Shown here: positions 1 through 8,563 of the stretch, piece by piece | How the letters are laid out: every line of letters begins with the position of its first letter | How positions within the stretch are numbered: position 1 is the stretch's first letter | Origin: Nitrospirota bacterium | Lineage (GTDB): Bacteria > Nitrospirota > Thermodesulfovibrionia > Thermodesulfovibrionales > UBA6898 | Length of the DNA stretch: 35,443 nt | Assembly: GCA_021814475.1 (NCBI GenBank) | Contig: JAKAIE010000032.1 | Coordinates: 1 to 35,443 of the forward strand | Direction: 5' to 3' | The notes under the pieces: model-generated | The model's database searches: none | Seen by the model: only the letters and a program-made list of their open reading frames with translations | What the model was told of the DNA's origin: nothing | Made by a program: the position numbers and the translations under genes

Positions 1-285
1 TGCCCACATGTCAATTGTGGATCGTTCTTCCGGTGATAACATAATTTGGGCTGCCGTTCTGCTCATATATTCACTATACATGAGATTCACCCTATTGTAA
101 AGCTATTTATGAGACACTACACTAGTTTCTCTTGCAAATCGGCAATAGTTGCGCTTACGAAGACCTATCGAGTAGTCGGTGAAGTCCTCAGAAAGGCTTG
201 TGCGTTGTTTGTTTGTATCGCTGGGTTACCCTGGTTTCATGTTATTGCCGGCTGCATCAAATAATGCGTTGCCGCCCGGCGGGGT
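1..285. other. Window-edge stretch with no supported gene
   Basis: This segment is visibly more AT-rich than what follows. It holds one short open frame (46-264) with no good ribosome-binding site, no recognisable motif and unusual composition. I see no tRNA, terminator or repeat in it. It lies downstream of the minus-strand dCMP deaminase and is best described as intergenic sequence. Confidence 0.5.
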
Positions 286-792
286 TCAGACGCGGGTTTT
301 GAGCCAGTCTTTGGGGTTGATGACGTGATAGCTGCCGCCGCCGTCGGAGTGTACCACCTTGGCGATGCCCGCGTTCAGGATCATCCTCTTGCACATCATG
401 CAGGGCTCCGACAGGCATTCGCCCGCCCCGGCGTCCGCGCCCGAAATATAGATTGTCGCCCCCTTCAGTTCGTCCGCCGACGCCCGGATGATCGCATTCG
501 CCTCGGCATGCACGCTGTGGCAGAGCTCATACCGCTCGCCGTGGGGAATCTTCAGCTCCTTCCTGGTGCATACTCCCTCCTCCAGGCAGTCTCTCATGCC
601 GGACGGTGCGCCGTTGTATCCCGTGCTGACGATGACGTTGTCCTTTGTAACGACCGCGCCGTAGCGCCTTCTGAAGCAGGTGGCCCTTGCGGATACCGCC
701 TTTGCGATGTTGATGAAATACTCATCCCAGCCCGGTCTCGTATGTGCCGGTCTTTTCTGTTTTTGTGCCGTCTTTCCGGCAGGTTTTTTCAT
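286..792 (-). CDS. dCMP deaminase / ComEB-type deoxycytidylate deaminase
   Basis: Zinc-dependent cytidine/deoxycytidylate deaminase fold protein of 168 aa. It probably converts dCMP to dUMP for thymidylate synthesis in the cytoplasm. The sequence shows the catalytic His-Ala-Glu (in SVHAEANAI) and the second zinc-ligand pair in PCMMCKRM, spaced as in the dCMP deaminase family, plus an Asn-Gly-Ala-Pro loop (TGYNGAPSG) typical of dCMP deaminases. A longer open frame runs upstream to 870, but the ATG at 792 is preferred: the family begins near here after a short Lys-rich tail, and a promoter-like TATAAT lies only six bases before it, inside the longer frame. There is no Shine-Dalgarno sequence, so the transcript may be leaderless. 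It stands alone on the minus strand. ComEB is the closest named relative, but the competence link is not implied. Function is confident; start is fairly confident. Confidence 0.9.
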   Translation of the reverse strand: MKKPAGKTAQKQKRPAHTRPGWDEYFINIAKAVSARATCFRRRYGAVVTKDNVIVSTGYNGAPSGMRDCLEEGVCTRKELKIPHGERYELCHSVHAEANAIIRASADELKGATIYISGADAGAGECLSEPCMMCKRMILNAGIAKVVHSDGGGSYHVINPKDWLKTRV

Positions 793-798
793 GGGTGT

Positions 799-828
799 AT
801 TATAACCGAAATAATCCCCTGTTGTTGA
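799..828 (-). promoter_or_regulatory. Sigma-70-like promoter of the dCMP deaminase gene
   Basis: On the minus strand, TCAACA (823-828) and a perfect TATAAT (799-804) are separated by 18 bases. The expected transcription start falls on or within a base or two of the ATG at 792, implying a leaderless mRNA. Confidence 0.6.
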
Positions 829-888
829 GAGGATAGTCCTTGGCCGGCATGGCGTCCTCAGGGAGGACATCTGGCACCCTTTTGCCTG

Positions 889-894
889 TATAAT
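889..894 (+). promoter_or_regulatory. Possible -10 element of the small Lys-rich protein gene
   Basis: A perfect TATAAT lies 24 bases before the ATG at 919. No convincing -35 hexamer is found at 16-18 bases upstream. It is correctly placed for a short leader containing the strong ribosome-binding site AGGAGGTGA (906-914). Confidence 0.4.
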
Positions 895-918
895 AGACGA
901 CCATCAGGAGGTGAAGAT

Positions 919-1206
919 ATGAGCATTGAAGTGACCGTCCGTTTGACACTTGAGGAGATCGCGAACTGCATCAGGAAGCTGGACAAGGCCGACAGGGAGA
1001 CTCTGGCCCTGCTGCTGTCGGGGAAGGGCGAAAAGCCTGTGCCAAAACCTGCCAGAGAGATGGCTTCCAAGCGGTCCATGGAGCTCCCGAAACAGGCCAA
1101 AGAGCTTGTAAAGCAGCCCAAGACACCAGCGAAGAAGGCAAAGGACGCCAAGCCGAAGAAGGTCAACCTTCTCTCGCGGGAGGAGATCCTTCGGAGCGTG
1201 TCGTAA
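919..1206 (+). CDS. Small Lys/Pro/Ala-rich protein of unknown function
   Basis: A 95-aa protein that I do not recognise. The start is well supported by an almost perfect ribosome-binding site (AGGAGGTGA, 906-914) five bases before the ATG and by a TATAAT 24 bases upstream, so this is likely a real gene. Residues 1-38 look folded and helical (EEIANCIRKLDKADRETLALLL). Residues about 39-80 are a basic, proline- and alanine-rich low-complexity linker. A short conserved-looking tail (VNLLSREEILRSVS) ends the protein. The N-terminal helical layout loosely resembles small antitoxin-like proteins that carry a disordered middle, but no toxin gene is adjacent, so I do not call it one. Nucleic-acid or protein binding through the basic linker is possible. 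It converges on the glycosyltransferase gene. Confidence 0.65.
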   Translation: MSIEVTVRLTLEEIANCIRKLDKADRETLALLLSGKGEKPVPKPAREMASKRSMELPKQAKELVKQPKTPAKKAKDAKPKKVNLLSREEILRSVS

Positions 1207-1237
1207 ATCCGATACGGCGCCTTATGCCGGCAACTGA

Positions 1238-1265
1238 TGGGACAGGCGGCCTATCCCCTGTCCCA
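1238..1265. terminator. Hairpin between convergent genes
   Basis: A perfect 9-bp inverted repeat (TGGGACAGG / CCTGTCCCA) with a 10-base loop sits between the small plus-strand gene (stop at 1206) and the minus-strand glycosyltransferase. It overlaps the last codons and stop of the latter. There is no T-run on either side, so intrinsic termination is only possible, not clear. Confidence 0.4.
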
Positions 1266-2180
1266 CCAGTCCCGGTGCATGCTGAGTCGTTTGGCGAGCG
1301 GCAGAGGGATATATCTGTGCAGTCGTCCGAGCCGGTACCCTGCGAATTTCATCGCTGACCGGAGCAAGAGTTCCGGGACCAGATGGTGCTTCCCCACCGC
1401 CGCCAGGTAAGTGACCGCTGATCTCATGTAGGACAGGCCTTCTCTCCCCGCGCCCCCGAATTCATCAAGCATCCAGGCCTCGCCGTCATGGAAGACACCG
1501 ATATCGAAATAGCGCCTCATCTCCTGCAGTGGCGTATAGTCGTGCGAATGATAGACCGTTGCGTCGGCTGCATAGGCTATGGCGTATCCGGCCACCAGGA
1601 GACTCGCACCCGCACAGGTGTCTTCACCCATGATCAGGCGCTCCCTGAACCAGCCGATTTGCGTGAGGGCAGACCGGCGATACGCGGCGAATGAATTCGA
1701 GAGAAAAGACGTCCTGATCCCGAGGGACCGTTTGTCGGCAAGGCGCCTGACGGACGATGCAGCCGGATAGTTGAAGAGCCTCAGATGGGCCCCGAAAGGG
1801 GCGGCATCCGGCCGGGGCAGCTGCCTTCCGAAGGCCGCGCCGACTGAGGGATCGGCGAAGGGCTTCACCAGGTTCTCCAGGGACATCCGGTCGGCGGGCA
1901 GGGCGTCCTGCGTCATGTAGATGAGGATATCTCCCGACGCCCCTTTCCCGGCCAGCGTCCTCGTGCCGCCATGGTCGAAGGTATTCCGGGGGATCGCGCA
2001 TATGGTTGCCCCATGCCGCGCAGCGATCCGGGTGGTGTTGTCGGTCGAGGATGAATCTGCGATGATGGTCTCGCAGGGCAGGGTCTGCGTCCCCAGGGAC
2101 TCCAGCAGTGGATCGAGCCCTTCCCCTGCATTGAGGGTAGGGATGATAACGCTCACCGTGGAACTGACGGGGCTACTCAT
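1251..2180 (-). CDS. Family 2 glycosyltransferase, rhamnosyltransferase-like
   Basis: Predicted cytoplasmic, membrane-associated GT-A fold glycosyltransferase of 309 aa. It probably adds a sugar, possibly rhamnose, to a lipopolysaccharide or cell-surface polysaccharide. The N-terminus has the GT2 signature (SVIIPTLNAGEGLDPLLESL), followed by a nucleotide-binding acidic motif (IIADSSSTDNT). The segment NTFDHGGTRTLA is typical of the RfbF/WbbL-like rhamnosyltransferase subgroup, and YMTQDALP replaces the usual DxD-type metal site. GEDTCAG around residue 185 fits the catalytic-base ED motif. The gene starts 25 bases after the ftsH stop and is likely in the same transcript. No strong ribosome-binding site is visible. 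GT2 membership is very likely; the donor sugar is inferred from motif resemblance only. Confidence 0.85.
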   Translation of the reverse strand: MSSPVSSTVSVIIPTLNAGEGLDPLLESLGTQTLPCETIIADSSSTDNTTRIAARHGATICAIPRNTFDHGGTRTLAGKGASGDILIYMTQDALPADRMSLENLVKPFADPSVGAAFGRQLPRPDAAPFGAHLRLFNYPAASSVRRLADKRSLGIRTSFLSNSFAAYRRSALTQIGWFRERLIMGEDTCAGASLLVAGYAIAYAADATVYHSHDYTPLQEMRRYFDIGVFHDGEAWMLDEFGGAGREGLSYMRSAVTYLAAVGKHHLVPELLLRSAMKFAGYRLGRLHRYIPLPLAKRLSMHRDWWDRG

Positions 2181-2205
2181 GAAGACCGGGCATCACGTCG
2201 GGGTC

Positions 2206-4086
2206 TTATGGTGTTGCGCCCCGGATGATCTTCTCCACCTCGGCCCTGTCGAGTGTCTCTTCTTTTATCAAGGCCGCTGCCAGCGCGTCGAGGGCCTCTC
2301 TTTTCCCGTCCAGGATCTCCCTCGCGGCCGCTTCTGCCGCGAGAATCATCTTCTGGATCTCCTGGTCCATGAGCCACGCCATCTCCTCGCTGTACCGTTT
2401 CGGCAGGGACATGTCCCTGCCCAGGAAGGGATGTTCTTCTCCCCGTCCGAGGTTGACCGGGCCGACCCTGTCGCTCATGCCCCACTGTGCCACCATTTTT
2501 TCGGCCAGAGACGTCGCCTCCTTGAGGTCGTTCTGCGCGCCGCTGCTGATATCGCCGAAGATGATCTTCTCTGCGACCCTTCCGGCGAGGGCGACGCTCA
2601 GCCTGTTCATGAGATATGTGCGCGGGTAATAATGCCTGTCTTCTTCCGGGATGAGCTGTGTCACCCCCATCGCCATGCCGCGGGGGATGATGCTCACTTT
2701 ATAGACAGGGTCCGTCCCCGGCAGTTCCCAGGCGACGAGGGTGTGGCCGGACTCGTGATAGGCGGTGATCCTTTTTTCGGTGTCGCTGAACGTCTCTTCC
2801 CTGACCGAGCCCATGAGGAGGATGTCCTTCGCCTCTTCAAAGTCGCGCATATCCACCCTGTCCTTTTTTTTTCTGAGAGCGACGAGCGTGGCCTCATTCG
2901 CAAGATTCTCCAGGTCGGCGCCGGTCATCCCGGGGGTCCCGCGTGCCAGGGTTTCCAGTTTCACATCGTCCGACAGGATCTTGCCCCTGACATGGATTTC
3001 GAGGATGGCCTCCCGCTCCTTCCACCCCGGCCTGTCGATCACTATATGCCTGTCGAACCTTCCCGGCCTGAGAAGGGCAGGATCCAGCACGTCCGGCCTG
3101 TTGGTCGCCGACATCACGATCACCTCTTCATGGGGATCGAATCCGTCCATCTCGCTCAGCAGCTGGTTCAGAGTCTGTTCCCGTTCGTCATGTCCTCCCC
3201 CGAACCCTGCCCCGCGCGTGCGGCCGACCGCGTCGATTTCGTCTATGAAGATGATGCTAGGCTGGGATTCCTTCGCCTTTCTGAACATGTCTCGGACGCG
3301 GGATGCACCCACACCCACGAACATCTCGATGAACTCCGATGCGCTGATGCTGTAGAAGGGGACGCCAGCCTCACCTGCGGTTGCGCGGGCCAGAAGGGTC
3401 TTGCCTGTTCCCGGCGGGCCGATCAGGAGCACTCCCTTTGGGACCTTCGCACCGAGTTTCTCGAACCGGGAAGGGTCTTTCAGAAACTCGATCGTCTCTC
3501 TCAGTTCCATCTTGACATTATCCATCCCGGCGACATCACTGAAGGTGATGCCCGGTTTTTTCACATCAAAGAGTTTCGCCTTGCTCGCGCCGAAGGTGAA
3601 AAGCCCGCCCGGGCCGCCCTGGAGTTGCTGACTCCTCCTCATGATCAGGAACCAGAATCCGATGATCAGCACCCATGGAAGGACGCTGATCACTATTGAC
3701 CAGAAGCTGTCCTGGTCCGCGGGCTCCACGGTGATCGCCACGTTTTTTTCCTGCAGCTTCGTGATGAGGCCTTCTCCCTGGAAGGAGGGAAGAAAGGTCT
3801 GGAAGAGCTGCACCTGTACCGGGTTTTTTGCACCGGGCGGCTGTATGGTCAGTTTCCCGGTGAATTCGCCGCTGACCTGGAGCTTCCTGATGGTGACGGA
3901 TTTGACCTTGCCGGCATTCAGCTGTTCGGCAAACTGCGAATAGGTTATTACATATCTCTCGGGCGTACTGCTGCCCGAATAGAGATTCCATGCGTAGAGC
4001 ACGGCAGACACGATGAAAAAAAGGGCGATAATCCTCCATGAGGTGCTGCTCGGCTGACCCAGGCCGAATTTATTATCCTCTGCCAT
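2206..4086 (-). CDS. ftsH: ATP-dependent zinc metalloprotease FtsH
   Basis: Membrane-anchored AAA+ protease that degrades unneeded membrane and cytosolic proteins; 626 aa, normal length for the family. Order of parts: transmembrane helix near residues 16-36; a periplasmic FtsH-extracellular domain; a second helix near 112-135 ([20 protein letters not shown]); an AAA domain with Walker A GPPGTGKT at about 221-228, Walker [13 protein letters not shown] and the arginine-finger/SRH region ([21 protein letters not shown]); and an M41 peptidase domain with zinc motif HESGH (H444, E445, H448). All key residues are intact. The aromatic-glycine pore motif reads FVGVGA. The gene is divergent from gspE across 115 bases and heads an operon with the glycosyltransferase. 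A promoter-like TACAAT lies seven bases before the ATG, with no usable Shine-Dalgarno between them. Confidence 0.97.
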   Translation of the reverse strand: MAEDNKFGLGQPSSTSWRIIALFFIVSAVLYAWNLYSGSSTPERYVITYSQFAEQLNAGKVKSVTIRKLQVSGEFTGKLTIQPPGAKNPVQVQLFQTFLPSFQGEGLITKLQEKNVAITVEPADQDSFWSIVISVLPWVLIIGFWFLIMRRSQQLQGGPGGLFTFGASKAKLFDVKKPGITFSDVAGMDNVKMELRETIEFLKDPSRFEKLGAKVPKGVLLIGPPGTGKTLLARATAGEAGVPFYSISASEFIEMFVGVGASRVRDMFRKAKESQPSIIFIDEIDAVGRTRGAGFGGGHDEREQTLNQLLSEMDGFDPHEEVIVMSATNRPDVLDPALLRPGRFDRHIVIDRPGWKEREAILEIHVRGKILSDDVKLETLARGTPGMTGADLENLANEATLVALRKKKDRVDMRDFEEAKDILLMGSVREETFSDTEKRITAYHESGHTLVAWELPGTDPVYKVSIIPRGMAMGVTQLIPEEDRHYYPRTYLMNRLSVALAGRVAEKIIFGDISSGAQNDLKEATSLAEKMVAQWGMSDRVGPVNLGRGEEHPFLGRDMSLPKRYSEEMAWLMDQEIQKMILAAEAAAREILDGKREALDALAAALIKEETLDRAEVEKIIRGATP

Positions 4087-4093
4087 AGAGACT

Positions 4094-4122
4094 ATTGTAT
4101 CCTTAATAATCCAATTTATCCA
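4094..4122 (-). promoter_or_regulatory. Promoter of ftsH
   Basis: On the minus strand, TGGATA (4117-4122), a 17-base spacer and TACAAT (4094-4099). The -10 hexamer ends seven bases before the ftsH ATG, so the message would be leaderless or nearly so. An AAGGA lies 13 bases from the ATG, which is too far for normal initiation. Confidence 0.5.
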
Positions 4123-4187
4123 TCTGTCTCAGCCGGGGAACGTCGTGCCGGCCCGGCCCTCCGCTCCGAGAAATCCCCCCGGCCGTA

Positions 4188-4196
4188 TGTTATAAT
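4188..4196 (+). promoter_or_regulatory. Extended -10 promoter of the T2SS operon
   Basis: TGTTATAAT, an extended -10 (TGn plus perfect TATAAT), ends five bases before the gspE ATG. There is no -35-like hexamer, which extended -10 promoters can lack, and no Shine-Dalgarno sequence. The predicted start of transcription coincides with the ATG, so the operon mRNA is probably leaderless. Confidence 0.55.
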
Positions 4197-4201
4197 TCAG
4201 T

Positions 4202-5746
4202 ATGTCAGATGCCCCGTCCTCCACTGTTTCTGAGATACCTTTCATTACGGCGGACCAGCTGCCGAAGGTCCCTTTTGTCCTGAACAATATTTCGTCGCGC
4301 TTCATCAGGGAAAATCGCGTCATCCCGCTTGAACTCAAGAACAACGTCCTGAAGGTTGCGATGGTCGATCCCGGGAACCGTGATGCCGTCGATGCTCTAA
4401 GGGTGGCGACCGGCTCGGAGATCATGGTCTTTGCCGGAGACGAAAAGACCTTCAGCGACTACCTTGCCAAGTTCTACGGCCAGGAGGCCCAGAACATCAA
4501 CAAGATCGTAGAGGACATGGGCGACAAGGGCGTCGAATTCATCAGGGATGAGGAAGAGGACGTCGGCCACCTGAAGGACCTCGCCTCCGAGGCGCCGATC
4601 ATCAGGCTGGTGAACCTTCTCATCACGCGCGCCGTCGAGAGCAGGGCGAGCGACATCCATATAGAACCGTTTGAGGACGAACTGAAGGTCCGGTACAGGA
4701 TCGACGGCGTGCTCCACGAAACGGAATCCGTGCCGAAGAAACTCCAGGCCGCGATCGTCTCGAGGATCAAGATCATGGCCAAGATGAATATCGCCGAGAG
4801 GAGGCTGCCCCAGGACGGCCGGATACGGTTGAAGGTCGGGGCGATCGAGGTCGACCTCCGGGTCTCGACGATCCCTATCCTCCACGGCGAGAGCGTGGTG
4901 ATGAGGATCCTCCAGAAGGAAGGCATCGTCATCGACCTCAACAAGCTGGGATTCCCCCCGCATACGCTGACCGTTTTCAACCAGCTGATCAGGAAGCCTA
5001 ACGGCATCTTTCTCGTTACCGGTCCGACCGGAAGCGGCAAGACCACGACGCTGTATGGCGCGCTCGACAAGATAAATTCTCCTGACAAGAAGATCATCAC
5101 GGTGGAGGACCCTATCGAATACCAGCTGAAGGGCATCAACCAGATACAGGTGAAGTCCCAGATCAGCCTCACATTTGCAAACGCCCTCCGGCATATCGTC
5201 AGACAGGACCCGGATATTATCATGATCGGCGAGATCAGGGACCTTGAGACTGCAGAGATCGCGATACAGTCGGCACTGACCGGGCATATGGTCTTTTCGA
5301 CCCTGCATACGAACGACGCGCCGAGTTCGATCACGAGGCTGCTGGACATGGGCGTGGAAAATTTCCTGCTCTCCTCGACGATTCGCGGCATTCTCGCGCA
5401 GAGGCTCGTGCGGTATATCTGCCCGTCCTGCAAGGAACCGGACACCTCGACGGCCGACAAGGTGGAGCTGGCCAGGATCGGGATCGACAGCAGCGTGCAG
5501 CTTTACAGAGGGGCAGGATGTGAACGTTGCGCCAATACCGGCTATTACGGCCGGGCCGGCATTTTCGAACTTCTCCCCGTGGATGAGGACATCAGGGGTA
5601 TGATCCTGAAAAACTCGGATTCGAATCAGATCCGCGAGACGGCCCGGAGAAACGGCATGAGGACGCTGCTCGAGGATGGCACCGAAAAGATCAGGGCGGG
5701 ACTTACTACACTCAGCGAAGTGCTCAGGGTTACACAGGAAACGTAG
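4202..5746 (+). CDS. gspE: Type II secretion ATPase GspE (PilB/GspE family)
   Basis: Cytoplasmic hexameric ATPase that drives pseudopilus assembly; 514 aa. An N-terminal MshEN/T2SSE_N domain spans about residues 30-95. The catalytic domain carries Walker A GPTGSGKTTTLY near 273-284, the Asp box (TVEDPIEYQ, about 300), Walker B DPDIIMIGEIRD (about 336-347) and the His box (GHMVFSTLHTND). Two CxxC pairs (CPSC near 406, CERC near 440) form the zinc-binding C-terminal module typical of GspE and MshE. The gene is first in the T2SS operon and is three bases from gspF. A related type IV pilus PilB is the main alternative, but the following GspH/I/J/K/L/M/C set favours T2SS. It starts directly after a -10-like element without a ribosome-binding site. 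Confidence 0.95.
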   Translation: MSDAPSSTVSEIPFITADQLPKVPFVLNNISSRFIRENRVIPLELKNNVLKVAMVDPGNRDAVDALRVATGSEIMVFAGDEKTFSDYLAKFYGQEAQNINKIVEDMGDKGVEFIRDEEEDVGHLKDLASEAPIIRLVNLLITRAVESRASDIHIEPFEDELKVRYRIDGVLHETESVPKKLQAAIVSRIKIMAKMNIAERRLPQDGRIRLKVGAIEVDLRVSTIPILHGESVVMRILQKEGIVIDLNKLGFPPHTLTVFNQLIRKPNGIFLVTGPTGSGKTTTLYGALDKINSPDKKIITVEDPIEYQLKGINQIQVKSQISLTFANALRHIVRQDPDIIMIGEIRDLETAEIAIQSALTGHMVFSTLHTNDAPSSITRLLDMGVENFLLSSTIRGILAQRLVRYICPSCKEPDTSTADKVELARIGIDSSVQLYRGAGCERCANTGYYGRAGIFELLPVDEDIRGMILKNSDSNQIRETARRNGMRTLLEDGTEKIRAGLTTLSEVLRVTQET

Positions 5747-5749
5747 TCC

Positions 5750-6943
5750 ATGGCAGTCTATTCCTACAAGGCGACGACTCCGGACGGGACGCTCGTCGAG
5801 GGGGTCATCGAGGCGGCTGATGAGCAGGTAGCCGTCGAGCGGCTGAGAAATTCCGGTGTCATCCCTCTCAAGGTGTCCGCGCCCCGTGACGGGACACGGA
5901 CAGGTTTTTTTTCCCGGTCCGCAAAGGGCGATATCCTGACCTTTACGAGCGAGCTTTCGTCCCTTCTGGGCGCCGGACTTCCACTCGACCGGAGTCTGAA
6001 TATCCTCGCTGACATCTCCGAGAGCCCGGAGATGAAGGGCATCATCAAGGAGATTCTGAAATCGATACGGGAAGGAAGTGCTTTTTCCGACGCTCTCCAG
6101 AAACACCCCCGGACATTCCCGAAGCTGTATGTGAACATGATCAGGGCAGGCGAGTCCGGCGGTGTGCTCGATGTCGTGCTCGACAAGCTGAATGAATTTC
6201 TTGAATCTTCAAAGGAACTGAAAGACCATATCTTTTCCGCACTGATATATCCCGTTATTCTCCTGAGCGTCGGGGGGATGTCGATCATCGTATTGCTGGT
6301 GTATGTTCTGCCGAAATTTTCGGTCATCTTTGCCGAGATGGGCACGACGATGCCGCTTTCGACCCGGATGATCATCGGCGCGAGCGATGCGGTGAAATAT
6401 TACTGGTGGATGCTTCTTGCGGGGGGCGCCGGTCTCTGGTTCGTATTCAGGAACTGGGTGCGTACGGAGGAGGGGCGGCTCCGCTGGGACGCCTTCAAGC
6501 TGAAACTGCTCGGAGACCTGATAAGGAAAATAGAGACCGCGCGCTTTACCCGGACCCTCGGCACGCTCCTGCAAAGCGGGGTACCCCTGCTGCAGGCGCT
6601 CAATAACTCCAAGGACATCATCAATAACCGTGTGATCGCTGAGTCGATCAATGAGGTGGCCAGAGGCGCGAAGGAGGGCAAGGGGATCGCGGACCCGCTG
6701 ACAAAGGCGGACGTCCTGCCCGCCCTGGCGCTGTCCATGATCAAGGTCGGCGAGGAGACGGGGCAGCTCGACGTCATGCTTCTGAAGGTCGCCTCTACCT
6801 ATGAAAGAAGCCTCAGGGTGGCGATCAAGAGGTTCATCAGCTTTCTCGAACCTGCCCTGATCCTGGGGATGGGCCTGGTGATCGGCTTTATCGTCATGTC
6901 GATGCTTATGGCGATATTCAGCATCACGAACCTGCCGTTCTGA
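5750..6943 (+). CDS. gspF: Type II secretion inner-membrane platform protein GspF
   Basis: Polytopic inner-membrane protein of 397 aa that forms the assembly platform for the pseudopilus and contacts GspE and GspL. Two T2SSF domains are visible: one around residues 65-190 beginning LTFTSELSSLLGAGLPLDRSL, and a second around 265-390 beginning ETARFTRTLGTLLQSGVPLLQAL. Three hydrophobic segments follow the family pattern: about 165-195, 212-232 and the C-terminal helix near 365-395. The length is normal (about 400). Spacing of three bases after gspE implies translational coupling. The motif GEETGQLDVML near the end is characteristic. No defect is seen. Confidence 0.95.
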   Translation: MAVYSYKATTPDGTLVEGVIEAADEQVAVERLRNSGVIPLKVSAPRDGTRTGFFSRSAKGDILTFTSELSSLLGAGLPLDRSLNILADISESPEMKGIIKEILKSIREGSAFSDALQKHPRTFPKLYVNMIRAGESGGVLDVVLDKLNEFLESSKELKDHIFSALIYPVILLSVGGMSIIVLLVYVLPKFSVIFAEMGTTMPLSTRMIIGASDAVKYYWWMLLAGGAGLWFVFRNWVRTEEGRLRWDAFKLKLLGDLIRKIETARFTRTLGTLLQSGVPLLQALNNSKDIINNRVIAESINEVARGAKEGKGIADPLTKADVLPALALSMIKVGEETGQLDVMLLKVASTYERSLRVAIKRFISFLEPALILGMGLVIGFIVMSMLMAIFSITNLPF

Positions 6944-6957
6944 GGGCAGGAGGAAAC

Positions 6958-7455
6958 GTGAAACTACAGGATCCGTACCCGGCAGAGGGCGGTCTTCAGC
7001 CAGTCCGGATGCGGGGGGAAAGGGGATTCACCCTCCTTGAGCTTATCATTGTACTCTTTCTCGTGGCCCTGATCTTCGGGATCTCTACCGTCTACCTGGC
7101 CAACTCGCTGCCGGCGGGCAAATTCAATGCCGCTGTCAGGGATATCGCCTCGTCGATACGCCACGCCCGCGCCCTTGCCCAGATAGACGGTACCGCTCAG
7201 GCGGTGACGATCGATATGGAGACGAAAAAATACGGGATCGAAGGCAAAGACTTGAGGCCGTTTCCTCCCGATGTCCAGGTGAGGGTCATCGACCCGTTTT
7301 CCGGTGCGGTGACCGAGGGGAAATATACCTTTCATTTCAGTCCCTCGGGCGGATCGGACGGGGGGACGATCGTGGTCTGGAACGCCAAGAGAACGGTCAG
7401 CATTGTCGTCGATCCTGTGGTCGGCGCAATAGTGATGAAGGGGGAAACGAAATGA
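6958..7455 (+). CDS. gspH: Minor pseudopilin GspH-like (prepilin N-methylation motif)
   Basis: Pseudopilin of 165 aa with a type IV prepilin leader. The peptidase site G^FTLLEL is followed by a hydrophobic helix (IIVLFLVALIFG) and a globular part that resembles GspH/FimT (SIRHARALAQIDGTAQAVTIDM). The GTG at 6958 is chosen as start because CAGGAGGA lies four bases before it; an internal ATG at 7009 would give the more usual six-residue leader but has no ribosome-binding site. The position after gspF is where the major pseudopilin gspG usually lies, but the lack of GspG's typical C-terminal calcium-site pattern and the FimT-like body point to GspH. It overlaps gspI by ATGA. Confidence 0.8.
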   Translation: MKLQDPYPAEGGLQPVRMRGERGFTLLELIIVLFLVALIFGISTVYLANSLPAGKFNAAVRDIASSIRHARALAQIDGTAQAVTIDMETKKYGIEGKDLRPFPPDVQVRVIDPFSGAVTEGKYTFHFSPSGGSDGGTIVVWNAKRTVSIVVDPVVGAIVMKGETK

Positions 7456-7844
7456 ACTCCGGCGCCAGGCGCGGGGGCTTCACCCTCCTTGAAGTCCTGA
7501 TCGCCATGGCGGTCCTCAGCATCGCGCTGGTGGCTGTATTCGAACTCTTTTCCTCGGGTCTGAGGGGACTGTCCGCATCCGATGAATATGTCATTGCGGC
7601 TGTCAAGGCAGAGGCGAAGATGCGGGAGGTCCTCGACGAGGAGAAGCTCGAGGAAAAGTCCTGGCAGGAGACCTCCGACGACGGATACCGCTTCGATGTG
7701 GCGATCAAGAAGACCGATGCAGAGCGTACCGAAATGCTGCCTGTGGACCTCATGGAGGTCAGTCTCACCGTCAGCTGGACACGCGGGGTAAAGGAGCGTT
7801 CCCTGAGTCTGAAGACGCTGAAGATGGTGAATAAAAAGATATGA
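7452..7844 (+). CDS. gspI: Minor pseudopilin GspI
   Basis: A 130-aa minor pseudopilin. The short leader ends at G^FTLLEVLIAMAVLSIALVAVFEL, with the conserved Glu5 and a long hydrophobic helix, followed by a small globular domain containing a helix with MREVLDEEKLEEKSW, comparable to the GspI segment after the stalk. GspI normally forms the pseudopilus tip with GspJ and GspK, and the next two genes are exactly those. ATGA overlaps join it to both neighbours, a sign of coupled translation. The length is at the expected size for the family (about 120-130). Confidence 0.85.
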   Translation: MNSGARRGGFTLLEVLIAMAVLSIALVAVFELFSSGLRGLSASDEYVIAAVKAEAKMREVLDEEKLEEKSWQETSDDGYRFDVAIKKTDAERTEMLPVDLMEVSLTVSWTRGVKERSLSLKTLKMVNKKI

Positions 7845-8563
7845 AAGCAATGCCTTCAGCGGTCTCTGCCTCGCGGTGCGTAACAAAACAGGGAAGATGT
7901 CCCGGGCAGAAGACACTCGGCTCATCCGGTGGTTTCACCCTGCTGGAGTTGGTGATATCCTTCGCGATTATCGCGCTGATCGTGCTGATCATCGCCGCTG
8001 CCATGAGGCTTGCCTACCAGTCGGTCGAGGCGGGAGAAAAGACCGCGAATTTCCTCGAAAGGGTCAGGGGGGCGATCAGTGTGATCACGGCCCAGGTGCA
8101 GTCCCAGATCCCGCTCACCCATACCGAGGACGCCGAAAAGACATTCTATTTCGAGGGTGAGCGGGAACGCATGACTCTTGCAACAAACTATTCGATATGG
8201 GGCAGGGAAAAAGGATATGCGCTCGTCACCTACAGGGTTGAATCTGACGCTGACGGCAAGAAGACGATGATCGCGACCGAAAGCACGATCGGTGTCGACA
8301 GCCCCCGGGAGACGACCCTCCTGACAGACTGCGATTCTCTTTATTTCGAATATTTCTATAAGGGGCCGACAGACGAAAAGGGATCGTGGGTGGAAGAATG
8401 GACCGATAAGACATCAGTTCCCGAAAAAATATTCCTGCACCTCGTCCTCGGGAAAAGGGACCTCTCGATGATAATCCCGATGAGGACGGCCTCCGCTGCC
8501 CTGTCGGAGAAGCCCGCTGCTCCGGCGGCTGCCCCCCTGTCGATGGGGGGGAAGATACCATGA
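7841..8563 (+). CDS. gspJ: Minor pseudopilin GspJ
   Basis: Pseudopilin of 240 aa, somewhat longer than typical GspJ (about 200). The prepilin site G^FTLLELVISFAIIALIVLIIAAAMR is intact. The cytoplasmic leader before it is about 31 residues, unusually long for this family, and no alternative start codon with a ribosome-binding site was found closer to the site. The globular domain has the GspJ-like region ending with an Ala/Pro-rich tail (SEKPAAPAAAPLSMG). It starts on the ATGA overlap with gspI and ends on the ATGA overlap with gspK. Assignment as GspJ rests on order and size as well as on the N-terminus. Confidence 0.8.
   Translation: MKAMPSAVSASRCVTKQGRCPGQKTLGSSGGFTLLELVISFAIIALIVLIIAAAMRLAYQSVEAGEKTANFLERVRGAISVITAQVQSQIPLTHTEDAEKTFYFEGERERMTLATNYSIWGREKGYALVTYRVESDADGKKTMIATESTIGVDSPRETTLLTDCDSLYFEYFYKGPTDEKGSWVEEWTDKTSVPEKIFLHLVLGKRDLSMIIPMRTASAALSEKPAAPAAAPLSMGGKIP

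Noticed and set aside
46-264. 72-aa open frame at the window start
   Set aside because: No ribosome-binding site, no recognisable motif, and AT-rich composition without coding bias.
1921-3699. 592-aa open frame on the plus strand
   Set aside because: It is antisense to ftsH, whose domains and catalytic residues are complete on the other strand; the translation is rich in Arg, His and Cys without motifs.
4397-6106. 569-aa minus-strand open frame
   Set aside because: It lies antisense to gspE and the start of gspF, which are unmistakable; a high-GC shadow.
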